In this document: positions 47,465 to 57,625 of the stretch, in pieces | Numbering within the stretch: the stretch's first letter is position 1 | Layout: each line of letters starts with the position of its first letter | Assembly (NCBI RefSeq): GCF_026241165.1 | Contig: NZ_JAPFQN010000002.1 | Location: 310,001 to 374,000 of the forward strand | Length of the DNA stretch: 64,000 nucleotides | Direction: 5' to 3' | Source: Mangrovivirga halotolerans | GTDB taxonomy: Bacteria > Bacteroidota > Bacteroidia > Cytophagales > Cyclobacteriaceae | The notes under the pieces: generated by a model | Databases searched by the model: none | Told to the model about the DNA's origin: nothing | What the model saw: the letters and a program-made list of their open reading frames with translations, nothing else | Position numbers and translations under genes: made by a program

Positions 47465-50400
47465 ATGAAAAGAACACTACTCATTCAGTTGCTGTTTATG
47501 CTGCTGGCTGTATCATCGTATGCACAGCAGACAGTAAGCGGAACTGTAACTGACAGCGACGGGTTTCCGATCCCTGGTGTTAACGTCCTTGAAAAAGGAA
47601 CGAATAACGGAACTGTAACAGACATTGAAGGTAAATACAGTTTAACTGTACCTTCTGATGCAGTTTTGACCTACACATATATCGGATTCAACTCTCAGGA
47701 AGTGCCGGTTCAGAGCCGAAGCACTATCGACATCACCATGATGGAAGACATTACTGCTTTAAATGAAGTAGTTGTTGTCGGTTATGGTACATCTACCAAA
47801 AAAGAACTAACTGGCGCTGTAGCTTCAGTTAAAGGAGAAAGTATCGAAAAATTAAATGTCCCAAGGCTTGAAAACGCACTTCAGGGACAATTTGCAGGTG
47901 TAAATATCACTGCAAATTCAGGATCTCCAGGTGGAGGCCAGAATATTCGAATCAGAGGTTTCTCTACTTACCTTAATAACGACCCGCTTATTGTTGTAGA
48001 CGGGGTAATTTATGATGCTCAGGGTTTAGCATCCATCAACCCTTCTGATATCGAATCAATTGACGTGTTAAAAGATGCCACTGCAGGAATCTATGGAGTG
48101 CAGGCAGCTAATGGTGTAATAATGATTACTACCAAGAAAGGTAAGAAGAACCAGGCTGCACAGGTATCATTTGATGGCTATTACGGTGTTCAGGAAACTT
48201 CAAATAAAATTGATGTTTTAAACGCGCGTGAGTATGCAGTTTTAAAAAACGAAATGGTTGTTTCAAACAATGGTACGCCAATTTTTGATAATACAAATCT
48301 TGGCGAAGGTACTGACTGGCAGGATGAAGTGTTTCAAACAGCTCCAATACAGAATTATAATTTAACTGTAAGAGGTGGAACAAACAAAAGTTCTTACTCG
48401 ATAGGAGGATCTTATTTTGACCAGGAAGGAATAGTTGGAGGTGATAAATCTTCTTTTACCAGATATAACGGAAGAGTGAATTTCACTACAGATCTTACTG
48501 ATAATCTGACATTTGAAAATGTTCTTTTATATGCAAATGAATATCGTAAAACATTACCTGAAAATGTAATTGGTTCAGTTTTATATAATGCAATAAATAA
48601 CAGTCCTATTTTTGAAGTTTATGATGAAAATGGAGATTTCACCTATGCAGATGGAATTACTGACATTATAAATCCACTTGCTCAAATTGCAAATACCTTT
48701 AATGAAGCACGCACTAATAAATTAACAGGTAAATTGGCTCTTAACTGGGAGATCAATGAAAATTTCAGTGCTACGGGTAGATTTGGATATAACTGGGCAA
48801 ATGTAAAATCGAGAAATTTTAACCCATTGGTATATTATGGCCCTCAAAAAGCTCAAAACACTGCCGATGATGCAGATTTAAATCCAAAAATGACGGAGAT
48901 AGCTCCGGGTGTTTTAATTCCTCAGCTTAACAGTGTAACTCAATCGGAACAAAAATTCATCGATTACAACCTGGATGCCTTTATCAACTATGAGAAAACA
49001 TTCAATGATGTTCATACAGTAAAAGGTACTTTGGGAACTTCTGTTTTTTCTCAAAGCAGCGAAGGTATTTTTGCTACTGGTTATGATGTTCCTTATAATT
49101 CATGGGAGTTTGCTTACCTGTCATTAATTGATGAAAAAAACTTCTTAAACACGAATGACGGATATCAAACTGAAGCCAGATTATTATCGTATTTCATCCG
49201 TGGTGAATACAATTATAACAACAAGTATTTGTTCTCTGCTATGCTTAGAAGAGATGGATCTTCAAAATTTGGTGCTAATAATCGCATAGGATATTTCCCT
49301 ACCTTCTCTGGTGCATGGGTAATTTCAGATGAAGATTTCTTTAATTCAAGCTTCTTTGATTTCTTAAAATTGAGAGCTAGTTATGGTGTGTCAGGTAACG
49401 ATAAATCATTAGACAATTTCACCTATAGAGCATTACTTGGTGGCGAAGGAGATTATCCATTCAACAACCAGCTTGCTAATGGCGTAGCTATTGGGACAGC
49501 TGGTAACCCTGATTTAAAATGGGAAGAAACTTCTCAATTTGATGTAGGACTAGACTTTGACCTCTTAAAAGGAGCGCTTTCTTTCGCTGTGGATTATTAT
49601 ATTAAGACTACGAAAGACCTATTATTCCAACCAGATGTATCTGCGCTTATCGGAACTTATGGAGCAGGAAGTGCACCACCATTCATTAATGCAGGAACTG
49701 TAAGAAATGATGGTTTGGAATTATCAATTAATTATAAAAAGAATATTTCCAATAATGTAAATCTAAGTATTGCATATAACCTGACGACAGTTAATAATGA
49801 AGTAACTGCAATGCCATCTGGACTAGACTACCTGGAAGGTGCTCCATTTAGCGTGGGAGCTAATTATGCAACAAGAATGGAAGTAGGTTACCCAATTGGT
49901 TTTTTCTATGGTTATAAAACTGATGGTGTTTTCCAGAACCAGCAAGAAATTGATAACTCACCTACTCAATTGGACGCATCTCCTGGCGATTTGAAATATC
50001 AGGATATCAATGGTGACGGTGTTATCGATTTTGGTGGAAATTCAGACAAAACCATCATTGGATCTGCAATTCCTGATGTTACTATGGGATTTAATTTAGG
50101 TGTTCAGGCTTATGGATTTGATCTTTCTGCATTTTTGTTTGCTTCAATCGGAAATGAAATTGTAAGAAATTACGAAAGACAAATACCGTTAGCTAACCAA
50201 CTTGCATACAGAATTGATAGATGGACAGGTGAAGGATCATCGAATGAACCAAGAGTAACAACTGAACTTAATAGAAATAATGTTTTCTCAGACTATTTTG
50301 TCGAGGACGGATCTTATTTAAGATTAAAAAATATTCAAATAGGATATACATTACCTAACAGAATAACTGACAACACTGGTTTTGAAAATGTAAGATTTTA

Positions 50401-50548
50401 TGTCGGAGCAAATAATTTATTTACTCTAACAGAATACAGAGGGTTTGACCCTGATATCGGATCTTTTGGTCCTTTGGGAGCTGGTGTTGACCTAGGATTT
50501 TATCCTCAACCTAGAACTTATATGTTTGGTGTAAACCTTAATTTCTAA
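47465..50548 (+). CDS. SusC/RagA family TonB-linked outer membrane protein of the beta-glucan locus
   Basis: A complete 1027-residue SusC. Signal peptide MKRTLLIQLLFMLLAVSSYAQQ; carboxypeptidase-D-like domain at about 22-98 (VSGTVTDSDGFPIPGVNVLEKGTNNGTVTDIEGKYSLTVP); plug from about 100 (LNEVVVVGYGTSTKKELTGAV, LQGQFAGVNI, IRGFSTYLNNDPLIVVDGV, IDVLKDATAGIYGVQAANGVIMITTKKG); then the barrel ending MFGVNLNF. It imports beta-glucan oligosaccharides across the outer membrane with the SusD that starts 4 bases later. It is the first gene of the locus opposite the regulator. Confidence 0.96.
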   Translation: MKRTLLIQLLFMLLAVSSYAQQTVSGTVTDSDGFPIPGVNVLEKGTNNGTVTDIEGKYSLTVPSDAVLTYTYIGFNSQEVPVQSRSTIDITMMEDITALNEVVVVGYGTSTKKELTGAVASVKGESIEKLNVPRLENALQGQFAGVNITANSGSPGGGQNIRIRGFSTYLNNDPLIVVDGVIYDAQGLASINPSDIESIDVLKDATAGIYGVQAANGVIMITTKKGKKNQAAQVSFDGYYGVQETSNKIDVLNAREYAVLKNEMVVSNNGTPIFDNTNLGEGTDWQDEVFQTAPIQNYNLTVRGGTNKSSYSIGGSYFDQEGIVGGDKSSFTRYNGRVNFTTDLTDNLTFENVLLYANEYRKTLPENVIGSVLYNAINNSPIFEVYDENGDFTYADGITDIINPLAQIANTFNEARTNKLTGKLALNWEINENFSATGRFGYNWANVKSRNFNPLVYYGPQKAQNTADDADLNPKMTEIAPGVLIPQLNSVTQSEQKFIDYNLDAFINYEKTFNDVHTVKGTLGTSVFSQSSEGIFATGYDVPYNSWEFAYLSLIDEKNFLNTNDGYQTEARLLSYFIRGEYNYNNKYLFSAMLRRDGSSKFGANNRIGYFPTFSGAWVISDEDFFNSSFFDFLKLRASYGVSGNDKSLDNFTYRALLGGEGDYPFNNQLANGVAIGTAGNPDLKWEETSQFDVGLDFDLLKGALSFAVDYYIKTTKDLLFQPDVSALIGTYGAGSAPPFINAGTVRNDGLELSINYKKNISNNVNLSIAYNLTTVNNEVTAMPSGLDYLEGAPFSVGANYATRMEVGYPIGFFYGYKTDGVFQNQQEIDNSPTQLDASPGDLKYQDINGDGVIDFGGNSDKTIIGSAIPDVTMGFNLGVQAYGFDLSAFLFASIGNEIVRNYERQIPLANQLAYRIDRWTGEGSSNEPRVTTELNRNNVFSDYFVEDGSYLRLKNIQIGYTLPNRITDNTGFENVRFYVGANNLFTLTEYRGFDPDIGSFGPLGAGVDLGFYPQPRTYMFGVNLNF

Positions 50549-50552
50549 GAAC

Positions 50553-52022
50553 ATGAAAATTAAAAATAAATTAAAAATATTTTTGTTTATGACATTATTT
50601 GCAGCTGCTTTTAGCTGTGATGATTACATAGACATCGAGCCGGAAGGTGAATTGGATGCTGAGAATTTTTTCCGCACTCCACGAGATTACGATAGAGCCT
50701 TAACTGGTGCCTATGACCTTCTTCAGACATCTTATTTAAGTATCTGGATAGGAGAAATAGCATCTGATAACTCACGAGCAGGTGGCGAAAGTCCATCTGA
50801 CACTGAGGGTCTTCATCAAATAGATGCTATGTCACATGGTGGTATTAATGCTGAGTTAAGAAATATCTTCAGATGGAACTATTCAGGTATAGCAAGAGTA
50901 AACTATATCTTCGAAAATGAGGATAATCTTGAGTTTGAAGGTAAAGATCAGATAATGGCACAAGCTCATTTTTTAAGAGCTTATTATTATTCTGAACTAG
51001 TTAAATTCTTTGGTGATGTACCTCTCATCGTAGATAAAAGATTAGGTAATGATGAAGTTTCTTCGATACAGCGAACTCCTGCTTCACAAGTATATGCACA
51101 GATAGAGGCTGATCTTCTGGCAGCAGCAGAGGTATTGGATTGGACTAACCCGGTTAAAGGAAGAATTACTAAAGGTGCTGCACTATCATTACTTGGTAGG
51201 GTATATTTATACCAGGATAAATTTGATGAAGCAGCCACGGTATTACAACAAGTAATTGACGAAGGTCCGTACTCATTATTTCCTGATGTAACTACAATGT
51301 GGTTATTAGAGAATGAAGAAAATCAGGAAACTGTTTTTGATATCGAGTACGTTGGAGTAGAAGGTGGTAGTTACGGTTGCTTTGTTTGTCTGGAAGGATT
51401 TGCTGCCCCTGGATTTCATGGAATAAGACAATATTCTGGTCCAATATATGCAAGCGGAAATAGTTATAATGTTCCTACTGCAGACCTTTATAATTCATTT
51501 GATCCTGCTGACCTCCGTCGTGATGCATCTGTTTTGGATATAGTAGCATTTGCAGAGGCTAACCCGGGAGTAGAATATGGCACAGGAGACCAGCATACTG
51601 GTTATTTCAATAATAAGTACATCAAAAGACAAGGTGAAACAGGAGCTCCTGATGATGACCTTACAAGCCCGTTAAATCACCGAGTGATCAGATACGCTGA
51701 CGTACTGCTTATGGCCGCTGAGGCTCTTAACAGAAAAGCTTCTCCTGATGACGCTACTGCCCGTGAATATTTAAATCTTGTTCGTGACAGAGCTGATATG
51801 CCTGAGATAACTGCTTCAGGAGCCGATCTTACAAATGCTATCTGGCAAGAAAGAAGATGGGAGTTTGCTGGTGAAGGTTTAAGATTCTTTGATCTGGTAA
51901 GAACCGGACAAGCAGCTAACGAAATTGAAGGTTTTGTCGCTGGAAAACATGAGTTATTTCCTATTCCTCAAGCAGAAATCGACTTAGCAGGTGCAGGATG
52001 GGAACAAAACTCAAATTATTAA
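50553..52022 (+). CDS. RagB/SusD family glycan-binding lipoprotein of the beta-glucan locus
   Basis: A 489-residue SusD-like lipoprotein (leader MKIKNKLKIFLFMTLFAAAFSC). Family blocks: DAENFFRTPRDYDRALTGAYDLLQ, AHFLRAYYYSELVKFFGDVPLIV, RTPASQVYAQIEADLL, RVIRYADVLLMAAEAL, and ERRWEFAGEGLRFFDLVRTGQA with the KHELFPIPQAEI end. It binds oligosaccharides at the cell surface and feeds them into SusC. Four bases separate it from susC and 19 from the surface glycan-binding protein gene. Confidence 0.96.
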   Translation: MKIKNKLKIFLFMTLFAAAFSCDDYIDIEPEGELDAENFFRTPRDYDRALTGAYDLLQTSYLSIWIGEIASDNSRAGGESPSDTEGLHQIDAMSHGGINAELRNIFRWNYSGIARVNYIFENEDNLEFEGKDQIMAQAHFLRAYYYSELVKFFGDVPLIVDKRLGNDEVSSIQRTPASQVYAQIEADLLAAAEVLDWTNPVKGRITKGAALSLLGRVYLYQDKFDEAATVLQQVIDEGPYSLFPDVTTMWLLENEENQETVFDIEYVGVEGGSYGCFVCLEGFAAPGFHGIRQYSGPIYASGNSYNVPTADLYNSFDPADLRRDASVLDIVAFAEANPGVEYGTGDQHTGYFNNKYIKRQGETGAPDDDLTSPLNHRVIRYADVLLMAAEALNRKASPDDATAREYLNLVRDRADMPEITASGADLTNAIWQERRWEFAGEGLRFFDLVRTGQAANEIEGFVAGKHELFPIPQAEIDLAGAGWEQNSNY

Positions 52023-52041
52023 ACCCAAATATTTTTAGATC

Positions 52042-54162
52042 ATGAAAAAATTATTAAATATATTCTTTATCGCTACCCTGGTTATCCTGGGTAGCTGTGA
52101 GGAGGAAGAATTCAGCCTTGGTAATCCTCCGAGCGATTCTGAAGCAGAATTCACTATTGAACCAAGTCCAACCGGAACAAACAGGTACATTCTAAGTACA
52201 AATTCTTCCGGTTTCATCAATAAATGGGACTTAGGTAATGGAGCCCCTGCAGAGGGAAGAGAAGTTGAAGCTTACTTTCCTTTCGCCGGCGAATACGAAA
52301 TTTCATTAAGTTCTTATTTTAAAGGAGGATCAGCTAGTACTTCTCAGACATTAACAGTGGAGACTACCGACCCTGAAATTTGTAATAATGAAATTCTTAC
52401 CTTATTAACTGGTGGATGTGAAAGCCCTGAAGGTAAAACCTGGGTAATCGATGCATCTCGCTCCGGACATTTTGGAGTGGGACCAACAAATGAGTACTAT
52501 CCTATTTGGTACGAAGCAGGAGCTTTTGAAAAACAAGGTGGTGGGTTATATAACGATGAATATACCTTCGTACTGCAAAACTATGTTTTTGATCAGGAAA
52601 CCAATGGTGATATTTATTTAAATGGTGCACAAGCATCTAACTTCCCGGGTGCTTACGAAAACCCTGATGTAGGGGATTTTACAGCGCCTTATACAGCTCC
52701 TGAAAACATTAATTATGCTATTTTTGTAGGTCCTGAAGGATATACTAACATAACCTTTAATAATGGTGGTTTCATTGGATATAATACTGGTGTTTCGACT
52801 TACCAGATTATTTCAATCGAGCAAAATGAAATATTCTTACGGTTTAAAGATGCTGCAAACCCTGATTTAAGATGGTACCATAGATTAATCCCTGCTGATT
52901 ATGAGCCGGTTTCAGCTGATTTCTCTTATGCAACATCGGGTCTTGATGTTACTTTTACTAATAATTCTTTAAATGCAACTACTTACCAATGGGATTTTGG
53001 TGATGGAAACACAAGTACTGCTGAAAATCCAACTCATTCTTATGCTGCTGATGGAACTTATACAGTTACATTAACTGCATCTGGAAATGGAGAAGAGGCT
53101 ACCTTTACAACTGATATATCGGTTGTTTCTATTCCAATAGCATTCCCAATTACCTTCGAAGATGGAGATATCTTGTTCGGTGGATTTGGAGGTACTGTAT
53201 TTAATGTAATCGATAACCCTGATCCTTCTGGAGTTAATACTTCAAGTCGTGTGGGGGAATACATCAAAGGAACTGAAGGCAGCTGGGCTGGAATTGAAAT
53301 TACTTTAGATGAAACAATTGATTTCACTAACAATTCTACCTTAGCTATGAAAGTATGGTCTCCTGTTACCGGTAGAGCATTGTTTAAAATAGAGGTAGTT
53401 GGAGATAATACTCAATTTGTCGAAGTTTTTGCTGATATCACAGAAGCAAATACATGGCAACAACTAACATTTGATTTCAGTGGAGCTGAATCAAATAAAT
53501 ATGGTAAAATTGCTCTATTCATGGACTTCGATAATAATAATGGAGGAACTTTCTATGTTGATGATATTGGTTATTCTGTTGCAGAATCTAATGAATTGAC
53601 TCTTGAGGCTTTAACAGGTGGTGGATCAAAATCATGGGTATTAAAACCAACAGCCGATTCATTTGGAGTAGGACCAGCAAAAGGAAGTATGGAATGGTAC
53701 CCTGGATGGGGAACTGATATTTCTGGTCAAAGACCTTGCTTATACAATGATGAATATATCTTTAAATCAGGTGGCCAATATGAATATCAAACTAATGGTG
53801 ATATTTTCGGTGAAGGATATATGGGCTTTGCAACTGATGAATGCACCGATGCTGCAAATTTAGTCGGTACTGATGCAGAAGCCTGGGGTTCTGGAATACA
53901 CTCTTTCTCTTTGGAGCCTGCGACAGAGTCTGAGCCAGCTTACATTACAGTTAGAGGAACTGGAGCTTTTATCGCTCTTCCAAAAGCTTATAATGGTGGA
54001 GAATATGCTTCAGCACCTCCAAATATGGATCAAACTGTAAGGTATGAAGTTTTAGATTATACCAAAAATGCATCTGGCGAGGAATTAACCATTACCATCG
54101 ATGTTTCAGAAGGTGAAACAGGCGGTGCTTATTGGTCTTTCGTTCTCGTACCTAATAACTAA
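52042..54162 (+). CDS. multidomain surface glycan-binding lipoprotein (SGBP) with PKD domain
   Basis: A 706-residue lipoprotein (MKKLLNIFFIATLVILGSC) in the position usually taken by SusE/SGBP. Domains: an Ig/PKD-like region (about 35-105); a ~150-residue domain with TWVIDASRSGHFGVGPTNEYYPIWYEAG and GGLYNDEYTFVLQN (about 118-285); a clear PKD domain (YQWDFGDGNTSTAENPTHSYAADGTYTVTL, about 290-360); a carbohydrate-binding-like jelly roll (about 365-515); and a second copy of the first unit (SWVLKPTADSFGVGPAKGSMEWYPGWG, about 525-700). It likely binds beta-glucan at the cell surface beside SusD. Same operon as susCD. Confidence 0.85.
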   Translation: MKKLLNIFFIATLVILGSCEEEEFSLGNPPSDSEAEFTIEPSPTGTNRYILSTNSSGFINKWDLGNGAPAEGREVEAYFPFAGEYEISLSSYFKGGSASTSQTLTVETTDPEICNNEILTLLTGGCESPEGKTWVIDASRSGHFGVGPTNEYYPIWYEAGAFEKQGGGLYNDEYTFVLQNYVFDQETNGDIYLNGAQASNFPGAYENPDVGDFTAPYTAPENINYAIFVGPEGYTNITFNNGGFIGYNTGVSTYQIISIEQNEIFLRFKDAANPDLRWYHRLIPADYEPVSADFSYATSGLDVTFTNNSLNATTYQWDFGDGNTSTAENPTHSYAADGTYTVTLTASGNGEEATFTTDISVVSIPIAFPITFEDGDILFGGFGGTVFNVIDNPDPSGVNTSSRVGEYIKGTEGSWAGIEITLDETIDFTNNSTLAMKVWSPVTGRALFKIEVVGDNTQFVEVFADITEANTWQQLTFDFSGAESNKYGKIALFMDFDNNNGGTFYVDDIGYSVAESNELTLEALTGGGSKSWVLKPTADSFGVGPAKGSMEWYPGWGTDISGQRPCLYNDEYIFKSGGQYEYQTNGDIFGEGYMGFATDECTDAANLVGTDAEAWGSGIHSFSLEPATESEPAYITVRGTGAFIALPKAYNGGEYASAPPNMDQTVRYEVLDYTKNASGEELTITIDVSEGETGGAYWSFVLVPNN

Positions 54163-54171
54163 TTAATAATA

Positions 54172-54197
54172 AACCGGTGGCTTTTTGGCCACCGGTT
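54172..54197 (+). other. intercistronic hairpin before the first GH16 gene
   Basis: AACCGGTGGC / GCCACCGGTT is a perfect 10-bp stem with a 6-nt loop located just after the SGBP stop and 15 bases before the GH16 start. No T-run follows, so it is more likely a partial terminator or an RNA-stability element that lowers enzyme gene expression relative to the binding and transport genes. Confidence 0.7.
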
Positions 54198-54212
54198 ATA
54201 ATACTTGACCTC

Positions 54213-55304
54213 ATGAGAAAAATTTTAAGTCTGATACTAGTAAGTGTATTATTTTTGGCGTGTGAAGAAGAAAGTAGCGGACCTTCTGCTCAGCCACCTT
54301 CGAATCTTGTTGTAACTGTAGATAAAACTAATATAGCAGAGGGTAAAATAGCTGTTGAGGCAACTGCTGATATGGCTAATTTCTATCAGTTTGATTTTGG
54401 TGATGGAAGTGGCCTGGTCAGGGATGAAGACGGTAAAATAACTCATACTTATGCTGAAAATGGAACGTATACTCTTGAAGTAAGAGCTAACACTACTACT
54501 TCCGTTTACATTAACCAAACTGAAGAAATCACTGTAGAAAAAGGCGATGTGGTAATACCAGATGAAGGTTACACTACTCCCCTTTCCTATGATGGCTATA
54601 CTCTGGTATGGCAAGATGAATTCGATGGATCTGCTTTATCTTCAGACTGGACTCATGAGATCGGTACTGGCTCAAACGGCTGGGGAAATAATGAACTACA
54701 ATATTACCGTAGTGAAAACACCACCGTTGCAGATGGATATTTAACTATTGAAGCCAGAAAAGAAAATTTTAGTGGTCAAAATTATACCTCTTCCAGAATT
54801 GTGACTATGGGTAAACAGTCATTTCAATATGGAAGAATCGATATAAGAGCTACTTTACCTGAAGGTCAGGGAATCTGGCCAGCGCTATGGATGCTGGGAT
54901 CTGATTTCCCAACTGTAGGATGGCCTTCATGTGGTGAAATAGATATCATGGAAATGATCGGAGGACAAAACAGAGAAAATACAGTTCACGGAACTGTTCA
55001 CTGGGATAATAATGGGAGTCATGCTAATTATGGTGGAAGCCATACACTTTCAAGTGGCACCTTGTCTGACAAGTTTCATGTGTTTACTATAATATGGGAT
55101 AGCACTTCAATCACATGGTATATAGACGATTTCAAATATCACGAAATTGATATAACACCTGCTGGATTGAGTGAATTCCATGATAAGTTTTTCTTTATTT
55201 TCAATGTTGCAGTAGGTGGAGACTGGCCACAAAAGCCTGATGCTACAACCACTTTCCCACAGCAAATGATCGTAGATTACGTACGCGTTTTTCAGGCTAA
55301 CTGA
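54213..55304 (+). CDS. PKD-GH16 endo-beta-1,3-glucanase (laminarinase) lipoprotein
   Basis: A 363-residue secreted lipoprotein. ATG 54213 gives leader MRKILSLILVSVLFLAC; the longer frame from 54177 starts within the hairpin and is rejected. A PKD domain (about 25-115) precedes a GH16 catalytic domain (about 125-360) with WQDEFDGSALSSDWTHEIG at its start. The catalytic motif is EIDIME: nucleophile E242, D244, acid/base E247, the form with one extra residue found in laminarinases. It should cut beta-1,3-glucan internally at the cell surface. It is followed 14 bases later by the GH3 gene. Confidence 0.93.
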   Translation: MRKILSLILVSVLFLACEEESSGPSAQPPSNLVVTVDKTNIAEGKIAVEATADMANFYQFDFGDGSGLVRDEDGKITHTYAENGTYTLEVRANTTTSVYINQTEEITVEKGDVVIPDEGYTTPLSYDGYTLVWQDEFDGSALSSDWTHEIGTGSNGWGNNELQYYRSENTTVADGYLTIEARKENFSGQNYTSSRIVTMGKQSFQYGRIDIRATLPEGQGIWPALWMLGSDFPTVGWPSCGEIDIMEMIGGQNRENTVHGTVHWDNNGSHANYGGSHTLSSGTLSDKFHVFTIIWDSTSITWYIDDFKYHEIDITPAGLSEFHDKFFFIFNVAVGGDWPQKPDATTTFPQQMIVDYVRVFQAN

Positions 55305-55318
55305 TTACCAAGAGACAA

Positions 55319-57625
55319 ATGAAATACAAACACATACTTATACTGACCTTTATTGTGTCTGGTATTGTAGCAATGACTTATCTCACTAACGAAGACACAG
55401 ATAGAGATAGTGTTGCAAATAAAAAAATTGACAGTTTGCTGAATTTAATGACCCTTGAAGAAAAGATCGGTCAATTAAATCAATATTCTATAGGCCCGGA
55501 GCTAACTGGCCCCGGAGCTAAAGAAGGTAACCAGCAAATCAGGTATGAACAGCTTAAATCAGGACAGGTAGGTTCGGTATTGAACTTACTGGGTGCTGAA
55601 CAGGCATATGAAACCCAGAAATTCGTTGTAGAAAATACAAGACTGGGTATTCCATTAATTTTTGCCTTTGATGTAGTACACGGATATAAAACCATGTTCC
55701 CCCTTCCATTGGCTGAAAGTTCTTCATGGGATCTTGATCTAATGGAAAGAACTGCCGCAGCAGCGGCAAAAGAAGCGGCTTCTGCTGGAATACAGTGGAC
55801 TTTTGCTCCAATGGTAGATATTAGCAGGGACGCCAGATGGGGACGTGTAATGGAAGGAGCAGGTGAAGACGCCTACCTCGGTAGCGAAATCGCTATTGCT
55901 AGAATTAACGGATTTCAGGGAAATGACCTTAGTGATATAAATACTATAGCCGCTTGTGCAAAGCATTTTGCCGGATACGGATTTGTAGAAAGCGGAAAAG
56001 ATTATAACAATGTTTATTTAGGTAAGCATCAGCTATTGAATACTATTCTGCCGCCTTTCAAGGCGGCAGCTGATGCTAACGTTGCCACTTTCATGAATGC
56101 CTTTAATGATATTGATGGCATCCCTTCTACAGCAAATGATTATTTATTAAGAGAACTTCTAAAAGGAGAATGGAATTATGATGGTGTAGTGGTTTCTGAC
56201 TGGAACTCGATCGGTGAAATCGTTACTCACGGCGTCGCTGCAGATAAATATGAAGCTGCTGTAATGGCTCTGAATGCGGGTAGTGATATTGACATGGAAG
56301 GCACCGCTTATATTGACAATCTTAAAAAAGCTGTTGAAAACGGAGATGTCAAAGAAAAAGATATCGATGATGCTGTGCGGAGAGTTCTGAAATTAAAATA
56401 TGATCTCGGTCTTTTTGATGATCCATATAAATATTTTGATTCAAAAAGAGAGGAAAAAACTCTTTTTAATAAGGAGCATCGCAAACTTGCACATGAGGCA
56501 GCTCTGAAATCGATCGTTCTTCTTAAAAATGAAAATAACCTGTTGCCTATTAAAGAAAAAGAACTCTCTATAGGATTGATCGGTCCATTAATGAAAGATA
56601 AAGACAGTCCCCTGGGTAACTGGAGAGGTGCTGCAGACAAAGGTACAGCAGTATCCTTATACGAAGGAATTGTGAAAAGCTTCCCAGATGCTAATATTGA
56701 TTATGCAGAAGGAGTTAAACTTTCAATTGGACCTAATAACTTTTTTAATAAAACAGTTATTGAGGAAGAAGACAGATCCGGATTTGCTAAAGCCATCCAG
56801 GTTGCTAAAAATTCTGATATAGTAATTGTTGCCATGGGTGAAACGGCCTATATGTCTGGTGAAGGAAGAAGCAGATCTACCCTGGATTTACCGGGATTAC
56901 AACCAGAATTATTAAAAGAGCTAAAGAAAGTAAATGATAATATCATTTTGGTTCTTATGAATGGCAGACCTTTAGCTATAAGTTGGGAAGATGAAAATAT
57001 CCCTGCGATAGTTGAAGCATGGCATCTTGGACATGAAGCTGGTAATGCTATAGCAGATGTACTTACTGGTAAATTCAACCCATCAGGAAAATTAACAATG
57101 ACTTTTCCTCGCTCTGTTGGTCAGGTCCCTATTTATTATGACTACAAGAATACAGGACGACCTTCATCAGGTCCTGACCAGGTATTTTATACTCATCATA
57201 ATGACATAGATCCTAGTCCTTTATACCCTTTTGGTTACGGGTTAAGCTATTCAAAATATGAATATAGCAACCCGGTGATATCGAAAGATAAGATAGGAAT
57301 GAATGACACTCTTCAGATTAAAGTGATGGTAAAAAACACCAGTTCTATAGACGGTGAAGAAATCGTGCAACTTTATACACGAGATATCACTGGAAGCATA
57401 ACAAGGCCGGTAAAGCAGCTTAAAGGCTATAAAAAAGTCGCTATTAAAGCAGGTGAATCGAAAGAGATTAATTTTGAATTAACAACTGAAGATCTGGCTT
57501 TCTATACCAGAGATTTTGATTACGAAGCCGAACCTGGCGAATTCCAGGTAATGACCGGACCAAATTCCAGCGAATTAAAGTCCGCCAAATTTAAACTGAT
57601 ACCAAATGAAACAGATAACCTATAA
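55319..57625 (+). CDS. GH3 beta-glucosidase
   Basis: A 768-residue glycoside hydrolase family 3 enzyme with a signal-anchor-like N terminus (MKYKHILILTFIVSGIVAMTYL). The TIM-barrel half contains FAPMVDISRDARWGRVMEGAGED, KHFAGYG and the nucleophile block VVVSDWNS (D294). The second domain has MSGEGRSRS with probable acid/base E515, and the chain ends in a fibronectin-III-like domain (EEIVQLYTRDITGSITRPVKQLKGYKK). It should remove glucose from laminari-oligosaccharides in the periplasm. Its end overlaps the start of the next GH16 gene by 20 bases, showing tight co-translation. Confidence 0.95.
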   Translation: MKYKHILILTFIVSGIVAMTYLTNEDTDRDSVANKKIDSLLNLMTLEEKIGQLNQYSIGPELTGPGAKEGNQQIRYEQLKSGQVGSVLNLLGAEQAYETQKFVVENTRLGIPLIFAFDVVHGYKTMFPLPLAESSSWDLDLMERTAAAAAKEAASAGIQWTFAPMVDISRDARWGRVMEGAGEDAYLGSEIAIARINGFQGNDLSDINTIAACAKHFAGYGFVESGKDYNNVYLGKHQLLNTILPPFKAAADANVATFMNAFNDIDGIPSTANDYLLRELLKGEWNYDGVVVSDWNSIGEIVTHGVAADKYEAAVMALNAGSDIDMEGTAYIDNLKKAVENGDVKEKDIDDAVRRVLKLKYDLGLFDDPYKYFDSKREEKTLFNKEHRKLAHEAALKSIVLLKNENNLLPIKEKELSIGLIGPLMKDKDSPLGNWRGAADKGTAVSLYEGIVKSFPDANIDYAEGVKLSIGPNNFFNKTVIEEEDRSGFAKAIQVAKNSDIVIVAMGETAYMSGEGRSRSTLDLPGLQPELLKELKKVNDNIILVLMNGRPLAISWEDENIPAIVEAWHLGHEAGNAIADVLTGKFNPSGKLTMTFPRSVGQVPIYYDYKNTGRPSSGPDQVFYTHHNDIDPSPLYPFGYGLSYSKYEYSNPVISKDKIGMNDTLQIKVMVKNTSSIDGEEIVQLYTRDITGSITRPVKQLKGYKKVAIKAGESKEINFELTTEDLAFYTRDFDYEAEPGEFQVMTGPNSSELKSAKFKLIPNETDNL

